Shown: piece after piece, positions 9,945 to 21,660 of the stretch | How positions within the stretch are numbered: position 1 is the first letter of the stretch | How the letters are laid out: each line of letters opens with the position of its first letter | Assembly (NCBI GenBank): GCA_022478985.1 | Contig: JAKSZP010013636.1 | Location: 1-64,000, forward strand | DNA length: 64,000 nt | Direction of reading: 5' to 3' | DNA from: Massospora cicadina | Taxonomy: Eukaryota; Entomophthoromycota; Entomophthoromycetes; Entomophthorales; Entomophthoraceae | Translations under genes and position numbers: made by a program | The notes under the pieces: model-generated | Told to the model about the DNA's origin: nothing | Databases searched by the model: none | Seen by the model: only the letters and a program-made list of their open reading frames with translations

Positions 9945-11350
9945 ATGTCATGGAGCAGTTGGGCAAGTAAGGTAAAAGGCACAGGTGGTAGGCCCACGAC
10001 TTCCAACATTTGCAAATGCCCCAGAGAAACTGGCAGATTAGATAAAAATATAAAACTGGTGGTTACTATTTCCTTAGAAATCCTCACTTGGCAGGCATGA
10101 TGTAACCAGTACATCAACACGCCACACTCTTAACCACTCTCATCAGTGGAATATGGAGTCCAGGTGTTCCTGGACATCCAACAAACAGCTTTATGGGAAA
10201 AATTTTATGGGGATGTGCACACTTTTTTCCTGACCGTGGTGTACTTCACACCTCACTCCATGTCACGTGGTTTACTGGACTTAGGTTTTGAAAACAAGGA
10301 GGCAGCAGATGAGGCTGCTGCGGTGCAAGATGTGATTGACCTCCTCAAAGGGCAGTGGGTCATCAAAACCAAGCGCACCAGATGGACAAAATCCAACCAA
10401 ATTTTCCTCACGTTTGACTTTTTGCCTACTACAGTAAAGCGTGCCATTTTGGAGCATCACCTGAAAGATGGTCTCACCGTTTATGATGAAATACAATCTT
10501 TTGAGAATCAATGCTTTACGCTGATGCCACACCTGTGTACCAGCAAAGCCATTGCAGTTCTGACCCCAACTGAGGAGATCGCAAAGGACCTAACCCAATT
10601 CTGCACTTCACTTTTATTAATATTAAGGGGCATACCACCCATCCTTTCTGGGTAACCGTGGACAGCGCACCCCCCATCTTCACCCACTGTGATGTGTTCG
10701 GCCATAAGGCACATGCATGCCCCACCAAGGAGGGCATCACATTCCAAGAGCACCCCTCAGCGGCCATGACCAACGGGGAGGCTCACTATGAACCAACCAC
10801 CAGTACCAAAGAGGCCTTCCCGTGGGGAGCACAAGGCTGCTACTTACTAGTAAAGCCTGTCTCCCCTCAAGAGAAAAAGAAGGCCAAACAGGCCCGCAGG
10901 GCCATGGCCAAGGAATTGGCCAAGGTCACCTCCGCTATCCCACACTCCCAATGCCAGGAGGATAAGAAACCTTTGCGGTGGAAGCAACTCTGGAATCCCT
11001 CAACCAATCAGATTGGGATGCCCAAGCTGATTGGGCCACCCAATCTGAGGATCTGATGGGCGACTCAATCTCACCTGACCTTTGCACCCAAGCCCTGATT
11101 GGAACCAATTTGGTCTCCAATCTACCTGAAAATTTTTTTAACCTGAATGTTGGTTCAATAATTTTGACTGCACCGCAAAAAATTTGTTTGACAGCGGGGA
11201 AACCAAAAGCGAAGGCAAAAGCTAATGCAAACCTGTCTGCTAAAATTAACAAATCTTCTGATAGCGTTGCTGCAAACACCTGCCACCGTGAAGGCCTGTG
11301 GGGATCCAGAGGAGGCTGGTGGGCCCAGGTGCCCACCCCCTCACACCTAA
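9945..11350 (+). pseudogene. LINE-A2 ORF1: CCHC protein, broken
   Basis: This is the homologue of LINE-A1 ORF1, starting at the equivalent ATG (9945-9947) and ending at the TAA at 11,348-11,350. The middle domain is well kept in one frame (10,146-10,655; FLDIQQTALWEKF, FLTFDFLPTTVKR). The knuckle reads FTHCDVFGHKAHAC near 10,680-10,720, so its first Cys is replaced by Phe. Stops and frameshifts occur near the N-terminus, at about 10,655 and at about 11,040. Only remnants of a nucleic-acid-binding protein can be inferred. Confidence 0.75.
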
Positions 11351-11356
11351 GGTGCG

Positions 11357-14300
11357 ATGGGGGAGCCTTCACTTTAGGGATGTTGAACATTGCTGGACTC
11401 AAGGCCTGCTCATCCTGGGCTAGGAAACTGAGTTTTTTACAAAAAAATTTAACCGTGGACATCCTGGCCATCCAGGAGTCCTACTGTCCACAAGGCTCTG
11501 AGGATGCTTGGAAAACCATGCTCCTCCCTTCCCTTTCCTTCTGGTCTGAGCACTTTGGGGTGCTTGTTCAGAAAAACAATTTTTTTAAATTTTTATTGTC
11601 TGAATCCTTCCTCGATGGCTGAGTCCTCATTGTCACATTTTCATGGGCTGACATAACACACACTATCATCAACATTTATGCCTTGACCTGTGCACGAGAG
11701 CTTCAGGAATTTTTATCATCAGTCAAATCCCTTCTGTTACCCCTGACCCTTTTGTAGTTGGCAACATGAACTTTTGGTTAAACACATCCATGGACCACTG
11801 GCCTTCCTCATCCCACACCCCCCAGGTTCACGTAGAACTTCACGTTCTAAAGGCCACCCTTGGGTTGTTTGATGTGCAGCTGTAGCAAGCTCCGCTGCTT
11901 GAGAACATGATGTGTCCCCACGTCCACAATGGCAATTAAGGTCCATGTCCTGCATCAACCTTATCCTCATGCCGGTGCAATTTCAATCCCATTTTTCTCA
12001 CTTCCACACATCAAAAATTGATTTCTCTGATCACCAGCTGGTCTTGATAACCTACAACCTACCCATCACAGTGGCTAGGGCTCCACATTGGTGCAAACTC
12101 CGCCCACCCAAACTTGCGTCACCAGGATTTTCCACATGGGTGGAATCAGCGACTTCAGCAAAAGAGTTACAACACCATTTTGTTTGAACCCAATTTCCAC
12201 ATAGTCAGCCTTTAAAATGGATACCATCCACCACGCTCGCCACCTCTCCTCCTGATGCTCACGAGCTACCTCAGCTGTCATCTCGCGCGCTCTGGCAGAG
12301 TTGGCACACCTGGAATCCAACATCCCAGCCATGGGCTATAGCCCTGCTTGGGGCCAGAAGTGGGCAGAAGCAGCTGCCCACCTCAACGCGCTTGAAAGGC
12401 AACACAAACATCGGGTTTGTGTTCAGTACAGGGCCAAACACATTACAGAGGGTGGCACATGCTCCACTTATTTTTTTAAAAAATTCTTCACACCACGCCA
12501 GAGCGTGGCCTGCACACAGGTGTGGAGGTCAGACAATTCCGTTGCGGATACGCCAGCCAAAGTGGCAATTAAAATACAAAAGTATTACTCTGAGTTGTAC
12601 CAATCTGATCCAATTCTGCCAGCCAAAATGGCGAAATTTCTTGACAGCACTCACACCTGCACTGTTTCCCGATACCTGGAGTTAATGAATTTGATTACTC
12701 CAGACAAACTCTGGTCCACCATCTGCGGTGCACCAAATTGAAAATGCCCAGGCCCTAATGGCATTATATTTGAGTTCTATAAGAAGCACTTCAAATATCT
12801 ATCCCCCACTGCTGCTTGCCTCCCTTAACCAGAGCCTTCTAGATACGCGCCTTCTACCAGGAGGGCAAGAGGCCTTCACCATCACACTCTTCAAGAAAGG
12901 GGATAAGCTAGACCTAGCCAACTGGCGCCCCATTTCTCTAACTAACACAGACACCAAAATTTTAACTAAAATCATGGCTAACCGTCTAGAGATTGTAGCC
13001 TCTGCCACCATCTCCACAGAACAATTTTTGGTTTCATACCCAGAAGGTCGATTTGGGACAATGTGCACTCTGTGGCTAACGCATGCCAGTCCACAGCCTC
13101 TGGGGCACTAGTATTCTTGGACCAACAGAAGGCCTATGATAGAGTAAACTGGGATTACCTAAGGTCCTGCCTCCACCAATTCCGTTTACCCCTCACTTCA
13201 TCAGCTGGGTGATGATGCTTATGGAATCTGCAACAATGGCAGTGAGTGGCCCTGGCTTCCTCACGGAAGTAGTCCGCCCTCAAAGGGGCCTACACCAAGG
13301 GGACCCCCTTGGCCCACTCTTATATAACTTCAGCCTTGACCCACTACTTCGAAACGTGAATGCCCGCCTCATTGGGGTCCATGTACCAGGCCAAGCCCCA
13401 TTCAAGATCATGGCGTTTGCTGATGATTGTGTGGTCGGGGTGTCTAATAATCAAGATGCACGCGCGCTTGAAGCTCTCATCCAGGTTTATTCCAGGGTAA
13501 GTAATGCTGCACTGAACGCCTCCAAAACTGAAATCATCCTCCTTGGTCGGTATCAAACCTGCCGGGCCCCAGCGACCTAAGCCCAACCTGACCCATCTGC
13601 TTGCAAGCGTGCTCGCCTTCCCTGCCCACCCCACACCGCCCCACTTGTGCTCCCCTTCATACCATGCCCTACCATTGGGCCTGTCCGCCATCTGGGCATG
13701 TGGGTGGAGGCAGGCGGGTATGCCTCAACAGTAATGGAAAGTCATATTCTAGACAACGTGATGAAGTGCATCGCCTCCCTCAGAGCCCACCCTACTTCCC
13801 TTACTGGCAGGGTTGTTTTAGCCAACTCTATGCTCCTCTCCAAAGTCTGGTTTGGAGCCCACGCCATCGCCTTCTCCCCGGGTTTTTTCAAATCTATGTA
13901 TGCCCTTCTGCAAGGATGGCCTTGGTCAGGCCACCCACCTCCAGTGCGGCTTGAGGTCATGTTTGGCCCTCATCGTCATGGTGGCATGGGCCTGCTCAAC
14001 TTTAAAGCCCATGCTGCCAAGATCCTGGGCACCTGGATTGCGGCCATCACCACCCCTATGCTCCCCTCCCAACACTGGTCCCGCGTGGCCCGCTCCAACT
14101 TTTCCCACACCCTGGGCCTTACCAATCCATCGCACCCTCACTCCCTGATGAAATATCTGGCTTCCCACCCATCGGCCACAGGTCCTCATGGTACTAAGCC
14201 CCACTTCAAACGAATCCTGCTCTCCATGTGGAGCGCTTAGTGGAGATTACATATTTGTGGACACACAGCCCAGAGAGGCCGCCCCTCTCCTCAGTTCACA

Positions 14301-15046
14301 CAGGAGGTACAGGGACTACCCATTCAAGGCAGCTTGATCCCTGCACGGCCCCATGTCCTATCCAGGGTGGACTACCTGGACATGAAGGACATCCCTTATT
14401 CCCTTGAGACCCAGAAGACTATTTGGAAATACACACACCACCCCCTGTTGCTATCTCATATCCGTTCCCATGTGTGGCGCTGCCTAAGGTGGGTGTACCA
14501 TACAGCTGAGCGCTCAAACGCTTTACACTCATCCTGCGTCATGTGTGGCCAGTATGGAACGCTGTTCCACCGCCTGGAGAAGTGCCCTACCTCTAGAGTG
14601 ATATGGCGCGAAGTTTAACGTCTGCTTGGCCAGGATCAAACACATCCCTTCAGTCTGTCAAGAGATATATTTTCTATATCCTTGGTATCCCCTCTTCCAC
14701 CCTCCCTCCATGATCTGGTAGCCACAATCGCCATGCGGATTATCCACACGATTGTCTTGGATGCCATTGTAGGCTCCTTTCCACCCTCCCAGAAGCTGTC
14801 CACAGATTCCGGTCCCTTTTGGTGGACCACTTTCAAGTGTGGATGTTTGGGTACCTCCCACCGCGTTGCCATCAGTTGGTCTCCTCCTGGTTCCCAGTTT
14901 GGTTCATCAACTCGGACCCCTTCCTCCACACATGTTCAATTGTGGTTACGGCCCCTTTACAAGTTCCCTCCTCCTCCCCATAGTGGCGTTCCCGCTGGTA
15001 ACAGGAGATAGCATCGCTTCTCTGGGGTGCCTTTTCTGTTACTGAG
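11357..15046 (+). pseudogene. LINE-A2 ORF2: endonuclease, reverse transcriptase, zinc finger
   Basis: ORF2 starts at the ATG at 11,357-11,359, seven bases after the ORF1 stop, matching LINE-A1. Endonuclease motifs are LGMLNIAGLK, IQESYC, NIYA and SDHQLV (12,028-12,048). The reverse transcriptase runs from about 12,660 to 14,240, with RPISLTNTDTKI, the QKAYDRVNW block (about 13,125-13,152) and FADD intact at 13,416-13,427. The finger C-X2-C-X7-H-X4-C (CVMCGQYGTLFH) lies at about 14,537-14,590. Stops and frameshifts occur near 11,620, 11,755, 12,190, 12,740, 13,050, 13,560, 14,240 and 14,617. The polymerase site survives but no full protein could be made. Confidence 0.85.
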
Positions 15047-15059
15047 TTTTGTTTTCTTT

Positions 15060-15155
15060 CATGTTTACTTTCAGAATTGCCCATCCCCTGGTCAGCCTTC
15101 CCCGCTTTAATTAAATTATTTTAAAATAAATTTTAAGGGAAAGTAAGATGGAAGG
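15060..15155. other. Junction of LINE-A2 3' tail and LINE-B1 3' end
   Basis: The LINE-A2 3' signature and AT-rich tail are followed at about 15,156 by GCGGAATACAGG, the shared outer end of the LINE-B copies. The same order (CCCATCCCCTGGTCAGC, AT-rich tail, GCGGAATGCAGG) occurs at 34,770-34,830 before LINE-B2. The two LINE families therefore abut tail to tail at equivalent points in both places. Confidence 0.55.
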
Positions 15156-16588
15156 GCGGAATACAGGCGATTTAGCTGAGGGTAAAAAAGACTGGGAGTT
15201 TAGGCCACTAGAGTTCTAGCACCTCCGACCATTACTGATCAGTGATCACCATTACTAGCCACAGTTCTAGCATCGGTGAGCTTATAGGCCATTCAATTCT
15301 TGGTTGATTAGTTGCCTCATTGCATATGAATAATGATCCAATGGGGAAAGCCAAACGTGCAGCTTTATAACACCTGGGGATTATGCGCAAAAATTTTGAG
15401 ATCTGATGGAGCTGATCAGAGATAATCCAAATGCTCTTCAATACCAAACCTTTGTGGCGGGGGCGCTCATTGCTCAAAAGCTTGGCAACAAGTGCACAGT
15501 GAATCACCCATACACACTAATGGTAGATGAAGGCTTGTAGTTGTATCAGAGCCATTATTAAGGTTTTCATGAAGATAAAATTCTGCGATAGATGTATTCT
15601 ATTGGTGATTGTTCGCCTGATAGGATGTGTCACATTGTGGACAGTATTTTTTTTACACGGCGCATTCATAATAATGTTGGGCAATATCTGCTTCTGGTTC
15701 AGCGCATATGGGGCACTCCTTGTGTGGGTAATTTGGCCCGCTGTGCTTGCCCAATTTGAATGCATGGTTTAGGATCCACTAGGTCACTGACCTCTGTTTG
15801 GCCATTACCAAACGGGAGTTCAATCCTGAAATCAACTCCTTCATCAGGTAATTGGTGTCGTGGCCTTTGGTAGCTTAGTCATTTAGGATTTGTGGTCGGG
15901 TGGGTGGGTTGTACCCCAGTTTTGGGAGCGGAACCCCATATTCAATTTTTGTCAACTTTTACCTCAATTTGATTGACTTAGTGGCATATTCATTGGCAAT
16001 TTGGTTATGCTCCTCCCAGCTCATTGCGGAAATCATTGCAGAATTACAGGCCAAAACATCCCTTTGGATTTGGTCAGCATATCAGACTGATCACTCAAAT
16101 GACTATCTGCCTTGGCGCACAGCCTGATTTCATAGTCGCCAGTAGTGTGGAGTACCCTTTAGGAGGTTATCCGCGGTTGGTGTGCCATCCATTCACATAT
16201 TAAGTGGGGCAATACCAGCTCTTGAAGACCTTGGGCCCTTGCCCAGTTCGCGCCCCATGCTAGGGTTGGGAAACACATGTGCATCAGTGTTAGCTTAAGG
16301 AATGACTTCCCCATTTTTGCTGAGTGTGAGATTTGAAGTCATGGAGGCCCATGCCTCCTTTGTTCTTTGGTTTTGACAAAGTTTCCAGCGTTATTGGCGC
16401 CGCCCTCACCTTAAACCACAAGAAGGTTTAGAGCATTTCCCTGATTTTCTTCTCTAGGTTTGGGCTCATTGGCAGCACATGAGCGACGTACCAAAAATTT
16501 GAGAAGATGAAGATGTTGATTGCTTGCATTTTCTCTTTGAGGCATAATTTAGTGTTCTTCCATCATGCCATTTGGATTGATAAGCTTG
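15156..16588 (-). mobile_element. LINE-B1, 3' part: RT end, Cys-His finger and 3' UTR
   Basis: This is the downstream part of a second LINE family on the minus strand, separated from its upstream part at 24,162 by the Gypsy-C insertion. Proof is that LINE-B2 (near 37,380-37,450) carries the two halves contiguously. A finger CPICAEPEADIAQHYYEC (C-X2-C-X9-H-X3-C, about 15,660-15,720) is the C-terminal zinc-binding motif common in LINE ORF2 proteins. The 3' UTR is shared with LINE-B2 down to about 15,156. Many stops interrupt the coding part. Confidence 0.78.
16584..16588. repeat. Gypsy-C target-site duplication, left
   Basis: GCTTG precedes the left LTR and recurs at 24,162-24,166 after the right LTR. 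Five bases is the usual Ty3/gypsy duplication length. Confidence 0.85.
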
Positions 16589-17523
16589 TGTAAACTTTTG
16601 GGTATGCTTACTGTACAGGTTGGCCGTTTTAAACTACAAACACTAGTTGTATGGTGACAACTAGTAGGTTGAGTCTTCAAAATATATGTCAACGAATCCA
16701 CTCTGGTAATGGTGATTGAGAAAAACAACTAGGGACTTATTTTCCCTTCAATCTTCAATTTAGAAGTAAAATATAAATCTATATTGCAGTTGAATTCTGT
16801 TTTTTATTAGAAAATGTTAGGGGTTTTTATAGGCAAAAGGCGGACAACTTTTCAGATTATTCTCTGAAAATCAACTGATTAGTCCCCTGAAACTTCTAAC
16901 ACTTGGGATTGACTTCCAATGGTAGTCAATGTCTTCATCTTAATTAATCCCCAGCATTGTAACTGTTTATGGATTGGCAACCATCCTCATGTGTTGGGAA
17001 CTGTACACAGATGGTTTAGGGGCCATGTTATCTGATTATGACTACTAGCTACTGCCAAAACAAGCGTTAAAACGCTTCAGTAGATTCGTTAAAATGACAC
17101 TAATCATTCAGCGCCTCTGCTGTAATGATTTATTATAGCAATCTGACTATTGGCAATCATGCCCTCATCAAATTACTAATTAACATTGTCAGGCGTGAAC
17201 CTGACAAAATATTAATTAAACCAATCGTCAGATTATGTCCTTTATTGATTTCAACTACTAATTTAGTCAGGGATGATCCCCAATGAAATAGTAATCAGAT
17301 CTCATCATTGGATTAGGTCATTTGATTAATTATGACTAATAATTCAGTCAGGCATGATGCCCAATGAAATGTTAACCAAAATCAACTGTCAGATTATATC
17401 CTTTGGTTATCTATAATTAATAATTTAGTTGGCAACCATTGCCAAACAATCAGTTGCTTTTAACAACCGTCAATTTTTAATTGGCAAGTGAGATATATAA
17501 TGTGGTCAACCAAATTTCCAACA
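16589..17523 (-). repeat. Gypsy-C 3' LTR
   Basis: This 935-bp repeat starts TGTAAACTTTTGGG and ends TTTCCAACA on the plus strand, and is nearly the same as 23,193-24,161. Because the element is coded on the minus strand this is its 3' LTR. The two LTRs differ by scattered substitutions and a few indels, so the insertion is not new but is younger than its LINE-B1 host. Confidence 0.92.
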
Positions 17524-17545
17524 CATCCCCCCACTTGACCAGATT
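17524..17545 (-). promoter_or_regulatory. Gypsy-C polypurine tract
   Basis: On the minus strand GGTCAAGTGGGGGGA lies directly against the TG of the 3' LTR. This purine run is the expected primer for plus-strand cDNA synthesis and confirms the minus orientation. Confidence 0.85.
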
Positions 17546-18180
17546 ACCCAGCGAGATAGTTTTTCAGAAGCAAAAGCTTTTTTTAAGACTTAACTAATAA
17601 GCCTAGTTCAGAGGTCCATCTGCCAGACTTAGCTATCTCATTAGTTCAGAGGTCACCTTCTCGCTGCCACCTCTGTTGAGTGCAGTCATATGGCCTCATG
17701 CCATACCAGGACTATTTGCCTCAACACCCGCCATAGCCTGGAAAACCTGTACTCCCCCAGGTTGGGCTCTCCATTTGCGATCAGAGCAGATCTTCTTCAT
17801 TTTTGGGGATGATATACTTTAGCACCTTAGGGATTAATTCCAATGGGCCCAGTTGCAACCTGAGCTGGCCCTGCTGACAATAGTAGGGAACAATACCCAA
17901 TAGTTTTATGTATGAGTAATTAAATTTTCATCATTCTTCTTTATATATCTATATATATTCATTATTATTGAATTATTTTCCTTTTTTATAGTTTTTTTTA
18001 CTTTTCTTTTTTTATTCTTTTTAGTGCCAATTTTTTAAAATACTTGCTATGACTCAGTTAACTATATGACTATTGAGGATATTTTTGATTGTATAGGCAT
18101 CTATTCCTGATTTGGAAATTATTTTAAATGGACCTATCCATAAGGCATCCAGCTTATTTCATCAGCCAAATCCATGCGTA
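17546..18180. other. Gypsy-C 3' internal non-coding region
   Basis: The region between the end of pol and the polypurine tract has no open frame of note and includes an AT-rich run near 17,930-18,040 with TATATA repeats. It presumably represents the 3' untranslated part of the element. Confidence 0.5.
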
Positions 18181-19135
18181 TCACAATAGGATACTTTATC
18201 CCCAATTTTGAAGTTTTTATGATTGATCGTTTTTTATCATCATATGTTTTAGCCTGAATCCTTTTCTAAAGGGTTCAGCAAACGTTTGGGATTGTAAATC
18301 AATTTAAATATTGATCTGGACTCATCCCTGAATTTAATTTCAATGCTGAGTATAGAATTGGTGGTAAGGCAGCTTTTCTTCCTTATAGCATTCAAAGGGT
18401 GCTTTCCCAGTTGAGGAATGATAGCTGACATTATAGGCAAATGTCACCAAACTTAAGTATAAAGCCCAAGTAGATGTTTTCCTGCAATCAACTTTTGTAA
18501 TGTTGTGGCTAAGGTAGCATTCATTCTCTCAACTAGTTCATCCATCTCTGGCTGATATGGGACTGATACAACCCCCTTGATTCCCATCAAAATGTTCAAT
18601 TGGGGTATGACAAATGAGGTAAAATTCGTTCCATTATCATTCAGGATCACTTGAGGGCAGCCATACTGATATATCACTTGATCCAGAATAAATTTGGCAG
18701 TATTCATTGCATAAATCATATCATAGCCTTGATTTCAATCCATTGGGTCAGGTGATCAATTGCAACTATGATATATTGCATTCCTCCAGTGCTTGTACTT
18801 AGAGGTCCCATGACATCAATTGATACTGTATGCCAGGCGAATCCTGGTCACACTAAACAATATCCAGCCACATTTTTGTGTGGCTTGTGGAGCTGACACT
18901 CTGTACAACAGGAAAGAAAATCCGCTGTATCATAGTTTAATGATTCCCAATAGTAATATTGGCGAATATGCTCTAGATTTTTCTTGAGGCCACCATGACT
19001 GACAACTTTGTAAGCAGTGTTAATTATCTCTGTTCATTCAGATGGTTTCAGGAACAAAAGCTTTTTATCATTCACTATTTTAAATAGCTGTCTGTTCTTT
19101 TGTTCTGTTCCCTCCATGGCTTTTTGTAACGCCAT
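18181..19135 (-). pseudogene. Gypsy-C integrase
   Basis: This is the integrase end of pol on the minus strand. The zinc-binding region reads HGGLKK then CCTECQLHKPHKN (about 18,870-19,005). HTVSIDVMGPL (about 18,800-18,835) holds the first catalytic Asp, VILNDNGTNF (about 18,623-18,652) the second, and ELVERMNATL (about 18,505-18,535) the Glu, so the triad is intact. A stop in the CLV/PGFAW segment and others near 18,450 and 18,722 break the frame. The domain after the core continues weakly to about 18,190. No chromodomain is seen. Confidence 0.85.
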
Positions 19136-20620
19136 TTGAACTTCTGGTGGCTCGTCCTCCAACTCTCCTTTAACCATTTTTTCAAATAAGTCATCAGCAC
19201 AATCTTGTACTGCAAGAATTGCCAGTAGTCAGGATAATCCATTTGCATTTTAGTTTTTATCCCCAGCACAATGTTCAATTTCATAGTCATATGATTGCAA
19301 TTTCAAGGCCCATCGTGCTAATCTTCCCTCAGGTTCTTTTGTGTTATGCAACCAATGGAGAGATGCATGATTGGTTACAACCTTGAAATTCGTCCCATGA
19401 ATATAAACACAAATTTTCTTGCAAGCATAAATAACTGCAAGACATTCGCGCTTAGTGACTATATAATTCCTTTCAGCCTTGGTTAAGGTATGGCTGACAT
19501 ATGCCACTGGGTGTTCTTCACCTTGTTCATCCACTTGACTAAGTATAGCACCTATCGCTGTGAGTGATGCATCTGATTTTATAATAAATGGTTGGTCAAA
19601 ATTTTGATATTTAAGTATTGGGCTGGTCATCAAGCATCGCCATAATTTGTCAAATGCTCCTTGGGCCATTTCATTCCATTTAAACCCTTTTTTGGATCCT
19701 TAAGCAGATGAAATAATGGATCCGCTATTTTTGCAAAGTCCTTAATAAAATGGTGATAATAACTGACCATTCCTAAAAATACTTGTATATCACAAACACT
19801 TTTTGGAAATGACATCCACTTAATAGCATCGATTTTTTGTTTTTGAGGTTGAAATCCATTTACGTTTATAACGAAGCCCAAATATTCTAGCTGCTCATTA
19901 AAGAAGTGACACTTTTGGGGCTTGATTTTAAGATAGGCAGCAGTTAATTTCTTGAATACTTCCTCCAAGTGTTGTAAGTGCTCAGTGAATGTTCAACTAA
20001 ATACATTGATGTCATCTAGATAGACTAGAACACAGGAAAATTTGAGGTCACATAAGATGGTATCCATAGCCCATTGAAAAGTTGCAGGGGCATTATATAA
20101 GCCTTGGGGCATCCGCGTAGGTTGGTAAAGCCCTTGTGCCATTATTATGGCACACTTCTCCTGGTCCTCAGGTGACATATCAATCTTCCAATACCCCAAG
20201 ATGAGGTCCATCACTGAAAAGAATTTAGCCCCGCCTAACTGATCCAATGCATCATCAATTTGTGGCAAAGGGTAAGAGTCTTTTTTTGTGATTTTATTAA
20301 GATGGTGATAGTCAATTACAACTTGATTTGACCCATCCTTTTTTTGACTATTAATATCGGACTAGCCCATGGTCTGGATGAAGGCATAAGCAATCCATGA
20401 TCCAACAACTTTTCTATCTCTTCAGCAACTACCACCTCAGCTGCTCGGGACCTTTGAATAGGTCTCATTCTAATTGGGGCAGCTTCCTTAGTGTCAATTT
20501 GATGGAGTACATTTTCTGCACCCAAGATTGTGGTCGTTTTGGGCAAAAATAGTTTGATATCATTTGAATAAAGCCAATACTTCATTTTACTGATCTTTGG
20601 TTAATCCTGATAATTGTTCC
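19136..20620 (-). pseudogene. Gypsy-C reverse transcriptase and RNase H
   Basis: These are the central pol domains. The RT shows PIRMRPIQRSRAAEVV, ASPILIVKK, FSVMDLILGYWKIDM, FQWAMDTILCDL and the catalytic YLDD at 20,011-20,022, which is intact. RNase H (about 19,250-19,669) shows IIKSDASLTAIGAIL, the ECLAVIYACKK block and VVTNHASLHWL, where the usual TDH is TNH, so one catalytic Asp is lost. Frameshifts or stops near 20,317, 19,990, 19,700 and 19,250 divide it into four open pieces. Order and spacing match Ty3/gypsy. Confidence 0.88.
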
Positions 20621-21180
20621 CTGAGAGATTAATGTTTGAATACATCCAGCCAAATCAGGTAATCCCATTTCATTTAAATCCCCAAATTTGTGGAAGAAAT
20701 GGAGCTCTGTTATAGGGATTAACTGGTCAAATGCAACTACTTGATTTCACTTTATTATCATCGGCGTTTTTCCCAGATTGGCTAATAGAATATGAATTTC
20801 CCCATGACCAGAAATTAGGATCCCTGGAGCTACACAAGGTTCAATTCTTGATCTTCGCCAGGGAGCCTCAATTTCTATATATAATTGCTCAGGAATTTTC
20901 AGAGTCAGTCCAGTATTGACCACTGTCTACATCCCAGGTGGTAGGATTAATTCTCTTTTACTCAGATTGGTATCCCTCAATTTTCATTCACACGTTTTGG
21001 TAGAGTGTGGGTCTTCTTCTCAACTAGTTTATAACCAACGGGAAGGATGCCATCCTTATATATCATATTTATAAAGTTATTTCTCCGATTGAGGGGGCAT
21101 CCCCTTCTGATGATAGATCAATGGTTGCATCTGGCTCAAGATTGTCATAGTATTCTCCTCAAAGTCACAATTTACTCCAT
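20621..21180 (-). pseudogene. Gypsy-C protease to RT linker
   Basis: The segment is degenerate and has no long open frame on the coding strand. By position it should hold the linker and the RT N-terminus, and short runs such as GQYWTDSENS agree with an eroded coding region. Open frames on the opposite strand are shadows. Confidence 0.4.
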
Positions 21181-21660
21181 ACTTCCACATGAAGTCAGTG
21201 CCAATGAGAATATCATAATTTTGATTAGGTAGAACAATTGCTGGCTCAGACACAACTAGAGATCCAAAACGAAGAGGTAAGGCACTATAAGCCCCACAGG
21301 AGGTAGTAGGGTTGGGCCCAGCAGTACCATACTGCTTTTGATGTGCTATATCTGGCGAAATTTATAGACGTTTTACCAATTTGGTGGACACAATATTAAT
21401 TGGTGCACCACTATCAATAATATCCCTTACTTTTCAGTTAACCAAAATGTCAGCATAAGTACACTCAAAATAGTGGGAAATGTTGTTTACTGAATGTATA
21501 GTAATTTTGGTTGCCAAATCCAGAGTGTGAATAATTTGGGCTGATATATCAGGAGATGAATCATTTATGGTAGTGATAGGAATTGAAACGTTAACATCTT
21601 CCAAATTTGTCTTTAGCAATTCATCTTGATTGTCATCATTTCGGGCCTTTTCCAAAAGTT
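21181..21660 (-). pseudogene. Gypsy-C aspartic protease
   Basis: This retropepsin would cut the Gag-Pol polyprotein. Its active site reads IIDSGAPINIVSTKL, with DSGA at 21,404-21,415, an accepted variant of D-T/S-G. The second conserved element, PNQNYDILIGTDFM (about 21,190-21,235), matches the hydrophobic-Gly motif near the C-terminus of the fold. A stop just upstream of the active site (VN, stop, KVRDIID) breaks the frame. It is aligned with the proteases of Gypsy-D and Gypsy-E. Confidence 0.82.

Larger units (their letters stand above)
9851..15129 (+). mobile_element. LINE-A2, second full-length LINE-A copy, inverted relative to A1
   Basis: The copy begins with the same leader as LINE-A1 (AACTTTTCTCTC, then CACTTTTGCA and ATTCAATTCAAG) and ends in the same 3' signature (CCCATCCCCTGGTCAGCC, about 15,079-15,096) plus an AT-rich tail. 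ORF1, the short intergenic gap and ORF2 follow in order. It is visibly diverged from A1 by substitutions and small indels along its length, so the two are separate insertions or an old inverted duplication. No clean target duplication is visible; a gapped candidate lies at 9837-9850 and 15,130-15,147. Confidence 0.85.
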
